In this document: positions 1 through 10,650 of the stretch, one piece after another
How positions within the stretch are numbered: the stretch's first letter is position 1
How the letters are laid out: each line of letters opens with the position of its first letter
DNA from: Marchantia polymorpha subsp. ruderalis
Taxonomy: Eukaryota; Streptophyta; Marchantiopsida; Marchantiales; Marchantiaceae
Direction of reading: 5' to 3'
DNA: 64,000 bases
Assembly (NCBI GenBank): GCA_037833965.1
Contig: AP031351.1
Coordinates: forward strand, 3,174,501 to 3,238,500
The notes under the pieces: generated by a model
Databases searched by the model: none
Told to the model about the DNA's origin: nothing
Seen by the model: the letters and a program-made list of their open reading frames with translations, nothing else
Program-made: the position numbers and the translations under genes

Positions 1-435
1 GTACATCTGTGTCTCGTCCGCTCCGGAAACATGAGTTCTGTCGTTGTGTTAGGAGAAAGCTTCGAGGTGGATTTTAGAGCCAACAGAGCTCTTCAGATCA
101 TATCAAAGTATGTCTTATTATTGTAAGGCCTCCCGCGTTCGGTTCGTGTTGTTATTACCAGTGCGATGAGAAGAACAATGTTGGAGCTCGGTGGCTTTGT
201 TTTCCGGCTCGCGGCTCGCGCGCGTTTCTGACAGATTGTGTTGTGATTCTTCAGCCGGCGAAGTTGCGGGATGCTATGGATGCCCCGGTCTCGTAGACCA
301 GCGCGACATTGTGTGGCCTAAGGTGAGCTTCTCCTCTATTCTCTTCTCTTGCAGGACATTTTCCTTTCCGCCAGCATCTTGCCCGCCCAGCTATGCGGAT
401 CTTTGTGCTCATCCGAGGATTTCATCTTCGTGCAG

Positions 436-954
436 CTGCAAGTGTTGAAAGCGAAGTATTTGCACGACATGGAGCAGCTGTACAAGCTGATCACCTCCTT
501 CGACTCACGGGTAAGGCTTCCTCCTGGACCAGTGTTAGCTCTGATCAGCTTCCCCCGTATTGCGGATTGAAAATACGCGTCGATCTTTTTTACTTCGTAG
601 CAGAGCTTTCGTTCAGGGAGAAGTGAGGGGTTTAAGGTGGGAGTTGCAACGAGTCGGACTTCTGTGTATCCACTTTCTCTTACCCTTGCCGTGTGCTCTT
701 GCTCCTTCTGAATTCAGTCCTTGAACGCCGAGCACGTGTTGAAGCTGCATCATTACAAGGAGGTCGTCCATCGGGCTTTGACTTACCTCAGAGTGACGAG
801 AGAAAGACTGCCCCTCGAGTTCAACCAAGAGATTCTGGAAGTTTTCGGAAAGCAGATCGTGATGATAATCGAGACTTTCAAACGCAAGCCAGACACCGCC
901 GCCACGTCCACAATGTCAAAGAGTTCGGCCTCGCATGCAGACGGAAAAATCTGA
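436..954 (+). CDS. MED15-like Mediator subunit, 3' part (partial)
   Basis: Two coding exons are visible: 436-510 (acceptor TGCAG, donor GTAAGG) and 718-954 (acceptor ATTCAG, stop TGA at 952-954), joined in phase 0. The first holds a YLHDMEQLY motif. The second continues with a helical stretch (HYKEVVHRALTYLRV) and ends after VFGKQIVMIIETFKRKP. This order resembles the segment behind the KIX domain in plant Mediator tail subunit MED15 (YLPELNEMYQKI, then an LERxxxFLQVxKSNI helix, then YEKQIVNFIN). MED15 links activators to RNA polymerase II in the nucleus. The protein stops only about 20 residues after this segment, whereas typical MED15 runs on through a long Gln-rich tail, so this may be a short paralogue or duplicated fragment. 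The 5' exons are probably left of the window. An open stretch at 1-108 ending in a GTATGT donor could be an upstream exon but is not recognisable. Family assignment is tentative. Confidence 0.42.
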
Positions 955-2900
955 GATTTCACGGTTTTCGGAGAAGGAAAGAGCCTTCTTGCACAGCCAA
1001 TGTGGTCTGCACTGAGATTGACCGATTGGAAGTGGAGACAGTATCAGTTCTAGCTTAGAACTGGCCAATCTATGGGTATTTTGAAGTGTGAAGAGGAAGT
1101 GTGAATCGCAGGTGTGCGAAGTGTCATGGAGAGACGAGTGCGCGGAAAGCCGATGAGGCAAAGAAGGTTCCCAAAAGTCATGCGAGACTACGAGCAGCGG
1201 CAGCAGCAGCAGTCAAGTAGTAGTCCATGTTTGGTCATCAATGATGCAGCGACCCTTTCACTTTGATTCTTTCGTGGTGGGGGCAGGAAATCATCATCGG
1301 CTGCAGGCCGGTGTGCGGGAAGAGCAGTTTTCTGCACATCGGTGCACGGGATCGGCTTTTGTCAAACCTTTTGCCACCGCCTTCGGCAAGATTCCTGGCT
1401 TTCCGACACTCAGAAATCATGATACGAGTCCACAGGTTTAGGAACGGACATACTAAGCTTGTCAAGATGGTGTATGTTCAAATCTTTAGGCCAACATGAT
1501 CCCGATCTGTAGCCATACGGATCCAGGAAAAGAAAGCGACACCCGGACTGCGCCGAGAACGTCAGCTCAGCTCTCCGTCCATGTATCGCCGTTATCGAAT
1601 TGCATTGCGGTTACCCTGTTCCACAGCCAGCCAGTAGTGGAGTTTTCAACCATCTCATTGCGTGTATCGAGGAATTCTTCCTTCTGTTACTCATTAAAAG
1701 TGCCGCAATTTTGTGTATCCGGGTCATGAACATTTCCACCGTGCCTTTGTTTGTTTTACTTTCCACCGTCATGTGTTCGTAAGCATATTCTCCCCCCGAG
1801 CATGTCCTCACGCAAATAACTACAGTATTCTATGTCGCCTGTATTGTGCTCCAAGACCACCCTCGAGTCCTCGTCCCGGGCCCAATCGGGTCGCCTGCAG
1901 TGAGTCAAACCCGTCGAAGAAACTCATTACGAGGTCGACAGAATTGAGATATTTTCCGACTCCCGACTCCCAGCAACATCAAATGGGTACCGGCCATCAC
2001 GGGATTCGAGAGTTACACTCACACAGTGGCAGCTTCGCCTGTTGGTTGGGTGGCCCGCTGCAAGTGGGTGGATGCACTCCCGCACAGTGTCGTCGTTTGC
2101 TGCATCTCAGTAGAAATCTATGTGTACTTTTGGGACGAGGGTTTTGTCGTGCGCCCACCGCTGGAAGTAGGAGAAGTAGTGGTAGTGGAAGTAGTCCCCA
2201 CTGTAGTGCTGATCCGGAAGCGGAGTGGCAAGAAAACCTCGTAGGGTATGCGCATGCCCTCATGCTTACCATGAGGCACGAGGACGTAGGGAATAAAAAG
2301 CCTTTAAGGCTTAGGCTTGTATTCGTCGTCTACAGAGGCGCAACTTTCTGTTTATAATGTGACCTCGCTCAGGACAACCCGAGTCCATAACTTTTATCCG
2401 GGGATCGAATTTGCCGAGGCCATGTGCGACTCGGTCTACAGTTTCTTGTGCCGAAAGGTGGATCTTTTTCTTTCTTTCTTTCTCGCTTTCTTTCTTTCCC
2501 CGCGGAGGTACAAGGAATCTCGCACAATCATCATATGATATTGTCTATTTCTGACCTGGTGGGGACCCATGGCTACAGTTCCGGCTCCCCATTTTGTATT
2601 GAGCGACGTCAGTGGCAAGAAGAGCACACGTTTTGGCCCTTCTCGGCAACCGAATGGCGGCGAGCATGGCGGACAGCTGGTCGAATCGCTGCGTTCTACA
2701 GCGCCTCCGCGCACTGTTGTTAACAATCGCCACCCCCCCGCTTGCTTGCTTCCTTGCTTACCGTCCTCGGTTTAAATCCTGCCAAATGAAACCAACCTCC
2801 GCTGGCATGTCTGTCAGTGTTCTTTCAGTAACCCCGCACTATTCCAATCCCCAACTTGCATCCACCACTCCTCTTGCGCAGCAGCATCAGCAAGCAGCAT
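955..2900. other. Unassigned spacer, no recognisable gene
   Basis: Mixed-composition sequence downstream of the MED15-like stop. Small open frames are present, but none shows a recognisable family motif or convincing splice structure. A short TTTC microsatellite lies at about 2463-2500. Part of the first few hundred bases is probably 3' UTR. Confidence 0.4.
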
Positions 2901-3650
2901 CGTGTCTTGTGTCTGCACTCACATGAATGCGCCGAGGCCGAGCGCGGCCGCTTTGGAGGCATGCCCTTTCTCAAGGCGCTTGTTATGACTGAGCCCTCTG
3001 ACGGGCCTTTCCGCGGCAGCATTTGTCGATAGATTTGTCGATCGATGCGCGCTTTGACGATATCTTGCGTGCGAAGCCGTTGATGTTGACCCATGTTCGG
3101 CCCCTGGGCCCCGGGCCCCTTCCTCTGCCGCCTCCTCCCTCCCGCTGCCCCGGTCCAAAGGAATTTTCTCCCGAGCCCCATCCAGAGGAGCACGGCGCCG
3201 CGGACCGGGCCCCGACGGCCGTCGCCTCGCCGGTCGACCGTCTCCTCCCTCGGCAGCCAACCGCCTGCCGGGTTCGCCCTTTGCGTCATCGCCGGCCGAC
3301 GAACTCTGCCGCGAAGACGACGGACGCGGCAGAATGCGCGACTGGAAAGCGCTGACGGGCGCGCTCACGTCAGCGCGCGGGAGGCGGTGACAGGTGGCGC
3401 AGGAATCGACCGCCGAGTCTTCAGTGATGAAACCAATTGTCTAAGTCGGCAGGGAGGCCGCGCACGGTTGCGTTACGCGGGAAAGTGGCCGAGGCTCCAC
3501 CTTACGATCGGTGACATGGCATTGCGACAGGGCGGTAAACCGAGATATTGTGCCGGAAACGGCCAATCTTGCGGGCCTGGGTTTAGCGGTCTGACCTCCC
3601 CGACCAGCTAGCTGCCTGCCTATGACGTGAAATATCAACCTGAATTGAAT
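2900..3650. other. Orphan CpG-rich block
   Basis: GC-rich, CpG-dense sequence like the leaders in front of the trihelix, GPAT9, VPS60 and SIP1-type genes here, but with no recognisable gene attached. Open frames on both strands (up to about 170 residues) are Arg/Pro/Gly-rich and look like composition artefacts. A TGACGTCA-type palindrome (bZIP core) lies just outside at 3751-3758. It may be a promoter or leader of an unrecognised transcript. Confidence 0.4.
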
Positions 3651-5930
3651 GAGATCCGACCACGAAACTTGTAGTTGCAGCTTCGGTACAAGCCTAGAAG
3701 GGACTGACGGACTGACTTCCTGACCGCAGGACCGACCCGGCAGTTGCCCTTGACGTCACGGTTGACGCACCTCTGCATCGCCGATTGTTGCTGTCGCATG
3801 CTGGATAAAACATTTCGCTCAATAATGTTTCCCTCTTAACTCTCGGTCAGCGGCTGACGCTTCCACGAGCTGGCGCGTGTCTCGGCGAGCCTCGGGCTTC
3901 TAAGTATGGTGGACTGGTTCGCATGAGATCGGCAACTTCTCGTTATTTCTAGAAGTCGAGTTCACATCTTCGACCGTAAATTGACATAATCATGCTTCAT
4001 CGCTTCATCGACCCTTTGCTCTGCCCTTATTATTTGCATCGCCGGTCAAGTAAATTCTGTCTTCGATGAGTTATCCGGTAGTCGTGTTGAATATCTCTTT
4101 TGTTTCGCTATGACCTGGTTTCTATGCAATAGTCGTTGCTATTAAGCGACGACTGTGGTGAATGCCAACGCAGTACGATGTTTAAAAGTGAATGATTGAG
4201 AACCCATAAAAGCGAACCACGTAACAGGTCCCAACTGTGGGGCGTATGAATGATTTAAGATCATCCATTGTAATTAACTGCCGGAATTTAGTGTCGATAG
4301 AAGTTCATGGGGGCTCAGAGTAATATAGAAAAATGAGAGTGTATGTTACCGAAGAGTTTATTTCAGATTGCCCCGGACTTAGAACTGTATAGGCAGTGAG
4401 CGCTGAGCTGCCGGTCATATTCCGTTGAGTCTCAACACCCAACCCATAAAATGCACCGTCATTCTCTGGATTCTCGCTTCGTTGCAATTTGTCGCCTCAC
4501 GTGGATGGAGGAATATCAGACGAGCCGAAGAAGTGAGAGAGCTCGGGAATTTGCAGACCATCAGAATTCACGCAGTAGCTCAGAATTTTATTCCACTTAT
4601 TCCACTTATTCCACTTATCGTATTATTCCACTTATTAGGACTGTAAAGATGAGAAGATGCAAGGTCTAAACCCGCCCTGAATCGAACGAAGTCTGTCATG
4701 TGCTTGAACGCACAGCTCACATTCGCATGTACAAATCTCACTGAATGAGAATTTGCTATGAGATTCCTCTATCGATTTATTGTGTGCAGTTTGATATTGT
4801 TATAATTCGAGTTTCCTTTTGAGTTTCGAAATATTCGACTCGAGCATGTTGGGCTCGTTTTAAGTGCAGTCACAGGGCACTTGAGCAATTCGTCCCTACC
4901 GTCGGTCCTTTCAAAATCTCAACAATCGTTAGAGGCACGTCTAATAAACTCAGCTTCTATTTATTCAATGAATGGCTTTGAAGATTCGAATAAGGATATG
5001 ATGACATATATATGGGTAAGCTTCGGGACTTCTCTTGAGTACAAAGCTAAGTATAGAACAAGGAAAAATTTACTTGGTTTACCAAATCCAAAAAGTAGAT
5101 CAGTCCCAAGAATTACAAATATTAAATAAACACATTTACTGCGGTTTTGCCGTTCATGGCCAAGGTTATCTGAATACGAAACGACGCAGTACAAAGTGTC
5201 CATATGTGGAGAAAAACTTCCTTTTCCATGAGATTTGCGGTTGTTCTGTGGTGCAAAGCCTTCCCAGGAGCTTCTAACGAGAGTAAGAATGGGAGCGGCG
5301 ACTATTCTTTGGAAATTGTTGTAAACGGTTCGGAGTATGCAAAAATAACAACGATGGCAAAACCGCATAATTAAACAAACCGGGCCGGACATGACAAGAG
5401 TCAAAGTACAGAAAAAACTCAATCTGGTAAACTTCGCGGTATCCTTAGGGAACGCAAAACACTTAGCTGGTATTTAACACAATTCATTCGACAGCCTGCA
5501 CCACACCGTTATCCTGTTCCAATGTAAATTTTTGATTAGATACTCCGGAAGTACTGGATTCAAGTGGGCTCTATAGAGGAATAGTGATCTCGAGAGCTAG
5601 AGCTCGAAGATTCACGTCTCGAAGACACGAATTGCGTCTAGCTTTAGTGGTGGATTGTTGTGGTGTTGTTCCGAGCCTTCATGGGAAAGATTGTGCTTAT
5701 TACACTCATTACTGCTGCGGGATGTGCCACCGGTCGCACAAGTTACTAAGGAGACATCTCTCGCGATCGCATAGTATTATCATCACAGCAAAGCAATTTC
5801 TACGACTGGATTCAAAAAGAAGATATGAAATTAGCTCAAGATAGTGAAGTGAAATCAATATTTGAATATCAAAATACGAATGTATCTTTCTCATTCGTCA
5901 ACATAAAGCCTCAAAATGGTGCAAACAAAT
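3651..5930. other. Unassigned spacer with short tandem repeat
   Basis: No recognisable gene. A 9-bp tandem repeat (TTCCACTTA-type, about four units) occurs at about 4590-4640. A 153-codon open frame on the minus strand (4961-5422) has no recognisable domain. A short imperfect hairpin (CCAAAATACTCTC against GAGAGTACTTTGG) sits at about 5936-5962, where the sequence begins to turn strongly AT-rich. Confidence 0.4.
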
Positions 5931-6180
5931 CGCCAAAATACTCTCTCGTGAGAGTACTTTGGCCCAATAATGCAATCATTCCATCATAGCATAGCCACAA
6001 ATAATTAGGTTATAAGAAGTCGTATTGGCTCATGTTCGGTTCAACAAATGTTTCAAGTTGAACAAGGATATCATCAAGTAATTTTATCAAATGAAGAGTA
6101 AGTTGAAGTATTATCATATTATATAGGAATGATCAATTTGATCTTTGTAACTTTGAGGTACAAAATAGTATTATATTAGT

Positions 6181-6570
6181 ATGATGAATTTGATCATTTG
6201 CAATTGAAAAAAAGTTTACAAAATCTAACCAAAATTGATTACATCTAGCATAAAAAATCCTTCTCTTTGAACATGAGCTTTAAAAATGAAGATAACAACA
6301 CAAAGTTGTGTTATATATGTATGATGAATTTGATCATTTGCAATTGAAAAAAAGTTTACAAAATCTAACCAACAATTAATTACATATAACATCAAAAATT
6401 CATCTCTTTGAACATGAGCTTTAAAAATTAAGATAACAACACAAAGTAGTGTTATATATGTATGATGAATTTGCGCATTTGCAATTGAAAAAAAGGTTAA
6501 AAAATCTAACCAACAATTAATTACATATAACATCAAAAATTCATCTCTTTGAACATGAGCTTTAAAAATT
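6181..6570. repeat. 140-bp tandem repeat, about 2.8 copies
   Basis: The unit beginning GATGAATTTGATCATTTGC recurs at 6183, 6323 and 6464 (the third copy has GCGCATTT). Each unit also contains a CTTTGAACATGAGCTTTAAAA segment. Copies differ at scattered positions, so the array is not recent. It is non-coding in appearance and lies at the edge of an AT-rich block. Confidence 0.85.
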
Positions 6571-8700
6571 AACAATGTTTCATTGTAAATTGTGTATTTA
6601 CAACCCATATAATCAAACAAAGTACCATGATAATCTCATCAAAGACATGTCTACTGTCTATGGACAAAATCTCAAAGATGTGATGTACAACAAGTATCAT
6701 ATATGTATACATACTACAAGCAACAAGATTCATACGTCTTCATATCAGCATCATAACATATATCACATATCAACATATGCAAAATATTCAATCAAAAAGT
6801 GGTTTTCATTTTTTTATAATGATCAATTCTTGAAAACACACTTTAAAATCCAATATTTTCATTGATGGATAAAATTAATTTCATATGAAAAACATAAAAA
6901 TCCATGTTTATATTTTTACATGTTATACAATGCCACAAACTTAAATCATTTTTAGAATTGTGTATCAACTGTAAGATTTTATCAATATAATTTTCTTTCT
7001 GAAATTCAAACATCTATATTAATTTAGTCTTAAATTTGGCTGATTTTTAACAACAAAGTGAAATGATATCAATAAAAATGATTTCATAAAGATGAAATTA
7101 TACCGTAAAGATGATTATGCATGAATCACAATGAGTATTGAAGTTGAAGATTATCAAAAAAATTCAAAACAACATGATATGCAATATGAGTCAATAAATG
7201 ATGTTTTGTAATGATAGAACATGAACATTGCCATTTTTTATGTATAGACAAATTTAATAAATGCTTAAAAACGTATCATATTTTAATAATATGTATAATA
7301 AATAATTTGAAATGAGAAATTATTATCAATCATTCTTTAAAATTGTATATCATACAAGTCATTTTTAATTTAATACTTTGATTGAGCTTATAAAGATAGC
7401 TTTTATTAATCTTCAATGCATTTTTTAATTCAAATACACAATATTTGCATTAGTTTTCAACATATTGCTATTAAATCATTACATCTTATAGCATACTTAC
7501 ATGCAGTGAAAACAACGCAACAAGTTGGATTTATAAATCTCTAAAATACATATGATGTGATATGATATGATTTGAATATTTTATCTTGTGAAGAGGCATT
7601 TTGATGAGTCTTAATAAAAACTTGGCTCCGTGATATAATTCATTCATCAACTATAATTTGTAAAGACATTCGCATGCAGATTTTTAATATATTCCTGTTA
7701 GAAGTAAAAAAATACTCAAAACAACAATATTTTAGGTGATGAATCAAATACTCTATTATTAGAAGTGATTTTTTTTAGAAAATGTGTATATGATAAAATG
7801 TGTATTTGAAAAAAAAAAAAAAGTCTGATTTTGTTATTGATTTTATATATGATATACTTATTGCCACTAAGAATAAACTTGATAAATTATGAAGCTTCTT
7901 TATATAGTGGAAGCTAGATTTATACTTTGAACATTTATCTCTTAACTGTTTTTATGATAGTAATTGTGAAATTCAAGATTAAATTATGAGTAAATTTGTA
8001 ATATCATATCATAGCTATCTTCACCATGATGGAATAATATCAGTTTAATAAGTTTACTGCTAGTCTCATGGCTATGTATATCATGTTAATGATACTGTAA
8101 ACTCCAAAATATATAAATTTTTAGAAAATCAAAAATGGAAAAAACTGTTTGAGTATCTTAGCTTTGGATTTTCTAGATTTGGAAGAAAATGGAACTGGTA
8201 TTTCAAAGTAAAAAACCTATTATCTGTTTTACGAATGTACTTTGGATGGAATGCTTGGTAAATTACGTACGTGGTACGATTGTGTGTTGTTTTCTTTGCC
8301 TTGTTGATGTGCATGCAGAAATCAAAATTGATCTCATATATTAGTCAAAACATCATAGACGCTCCAATATACACATAGTTCTCATTACAAGATTAATTTT
8401 GATTGTTTACTTCAACTCTATCTTTTGCAATTTTAGTAGTGACATAAAATACTTGACTCATACTATTATGTGTAAACAACATGTCTTCAGTGCTTCAAAG
8501 CTCTAAAAGTATTTTTCTGTGAATCAATCATCTTATTTTTAAACTTTCTTGGACTCAGATTTGTATTGCTGTTGTAGGGATTATTAAAGACTGTATTTTC
8601 TATTGCCACAAAGTATTGGCATACATTATTCTAGTGATTTCTACATTATTCTAGGAGAGGTTAATTATAACTCAGTTTAGGCTAATCATCACTCATCCTA
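6571..8700. other. AT-rich spacer
   Basis: Strongly A+T-rich, CpG-poor sequence with homopolymer runs. I see no gene, splice structure or mobile element ends. Confidence 0.6.
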
Positions 8701-8712
8701 CTATAATAGGGT

Positions 8713-9342
8713 GAAATAATTAGCCAAGTCATCAAAGTGTTCTGACATGTTCTCGATCGGACCCTTGCCGGTGACAATAGCCTGAACATAGAATTAGGTT
8801 TAGGAGGACTCATGGAGACCAAAAGTTCTTAGCAGAAATTTTGAATTGAAAACCTTGGATTAGAAGTAGTCATGGAGACAAAAAAATTTATCCATAGAGA
8901 GTTCAAGCATTAACAAATTCTTATCAAAAATTTTGTATTGAAAACCTTGGATTAGAAGTAGTTATGAAGTCAAAACAAATTTTTTTTACTATGTTTTGTT
9001 CTATGAACCATTTTTGTTCATAAAACAATTCAGTCATCTGTAAATGCTTAGTGGAAAATTTGTATTGAAAATGGTCCAAATAATTTTTAAAAAAAAAACT
9101 GAACTCATCTAAGTTAAATTTTTAGTACACTACATTAAACATATTTAGGTAATTTAAATGAGTGACTATTCCAACCATGCCTGAACATGGTCCATCGGGC
9201 ATGATCACCTCCAGCTTCTTAATCTTGGTAATGGTATTGCGGTCGGCAGAGATGTCCCAACCATAGTCATTGGAGAACTTATCAGTCCGTACGATGGTGT
9301 GGCACCGGAGAACGGGCCCAAATATTTGGGTGAGTCCTCACC
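8713..9342 (-). pseudogene. LHCB: LHCB (chlorophyll a/b-binding protein) pseudogene, fragmented
   Basis: Two blocks on the minus strand match light-harvesting complex II apoproteins of the thylakoid. Block A (9342 down to about 9165) reads GEDSPKYLGPFSGATPSYG, then after a frame change NDYGWDISAD and KKLEVI. One base is missing before a stretch that would otherwise read HARWTMF, matching the family's KYLGPFSG, DYGWDTAGLSAD and RELEVIHARWAMLG landmarks. Block B (8793 down to 8713) reads FYVQAIVTGKGPIEN followed by a degenerate HFDDLANY, matching the C-terminal FFVQAIVTGKGPxEN region. The central helices are missing. They are replaced by about 370 bp of AT-rich sequence with a direct repeat (GAAAACCTTGGATTAGAAGTAGT at about 8848 and 8940). 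Frameshifts and missing parts make it non-functional. It probably arose from a processed or translocated copy that then decayed. Confidence 0.82.
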
Positions 9343-10180
9343 GTTACTGAATCACAAACAAGCCACGGATGGAAGTTGACATGGATCGGAGGAAGGCTTC
9401 AAAGGTATAGTAGGGTGAGGGTTAATTAGACTATACTCAAAGAGAACTAGTCACTTCCCAAATTAATAGAGTTTGCACTTTAGCTCTACTATATTTAGAC
9501 GACTTGAATTTGCATCAGATATAAAATAAAATATTAAGATATTGTTATCTAAAGAACACTGTGATCGCTCTGTCTCTTCTAACAGTTTGTGATGTACTCA
9601 CTGGCCAAACATGAATTATATTCTTAGAACTCAAATCTATTTAGGGCAGTCTTGAGTCAATCCGATACCAGAATATTATAGAGCTCACCGGATGCATAGT
9701 ATAGAGCTAAAAGAGAACCATAATATCTTATTCTAAGTCTAGACAGAGTATTATAGTCTGGAGTAACGCAAGGGTTTACGAACTACAGTAGAAGGGGTTT
9801 AACCCGGGCTAGAGAATGCAGTTGCTGATTTCCCCATCCGGCTCTAGAAGGTCTGAACCGTGGTTACCGGTGGTTGAAGGCCAAGACCGTGGTTACCCGT
9901 TTGGTTTCATCCTGCTCTCCTTTCGGCAATTTACTTTAATTGGCCCCTTTTGCGCGGTGTCCGGGCCGGCCAATCATGACTCTCCAGACAAGTAATCACG
10001 GTCAGAGTATGAAAGTCAAGTCAGTGGTGTACCGGATGAGTGTCGGTGTAACACGGCCCTGGCCCATGTGACCCGATCCCTGAGAGGGCATCATCGTCCA
10101 CTGCCTTTGCTCCAATTGATTCTCCACAAGCTTCTGGAATTCGAACCGATAAACGAGCGACCAGTAATTTGCGAGATTCT
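9343..10180. other. Unassigned spacer
   Basis: Upstream of the LHCB remnant (minus-strand sense). The sequence changes from AT-rich to mixed at about 9700-9900. No recognisable gene is present. The first part may include decayed 5' sequence of the pseudogene, but no transit-peptide frame survives. Confidence 0.4.
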
Positions 10181-10199
10181 CACTGCAGTACAGGACAGA

Positions 10200-10650
10200 G
10201 TCCAGACTCGTCGCTAAGTCGACTGCAGCCTAGACCATCGGACGGACTGTCCAGCCCGGGAACCCTGTCCCATGTGGCTCCAGTCCGGGAACACCTTTCT
10301 GCGTCCCCACATCGGACCTGTGCCGATCCGGATTGACCCGACTTTCGCGAGTTCGAACCATCCATCCATCGGCAAGCCAGCGGCTGAGGCCACAGTTCGA
10401 ACGCGCTCGAACGCACCCGAGAGCGCATGCACGTTGTCCGTTGGAATGTTCCCGCTCCGTCCGCCACTCCGTCCGTGCGGACCGTAGTTGCATACCCGGT
10501 CGGTCGGTCGGTCGGACGGTCGGTCGTTCGCAGAATGAGGCCACTTGTTCGGTGTCGGAGTCCCTCATCGATCGCACAGCAAGGCAGCCACAGGAGTTCG
10601 ACGATTCTTCTCTTCTTGGTGTAAGTGTGTTCGGATCGATCATCCCTACG
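10200..10650. other. Orphan CpG-rich block with GGTC repeat
   Basis: CpG-dense sequence with a (GGTC)n microsatellite at about 10498-10528. Overlapping open frames on both strands (up to 168 residues) are low-complexity Arg/Ser/Thr-rich products of the repeat and show no family motif. It resembles a leader or promoter CpG block, but no downstream gene is recognised on either side. Confidence 0.4.

Noticed and set aside
4640-4710. Possible tRNA T-arm (GTTCGATTC on the minus strand)
   Set aside because: The flanking bases do not form a T stem or acceptor stem and no anticodon arm is found.
4961-5422. 153-residue minus-strand frame
   Set aside because: No recognisable domain, and the start/stop context and composition give no support.
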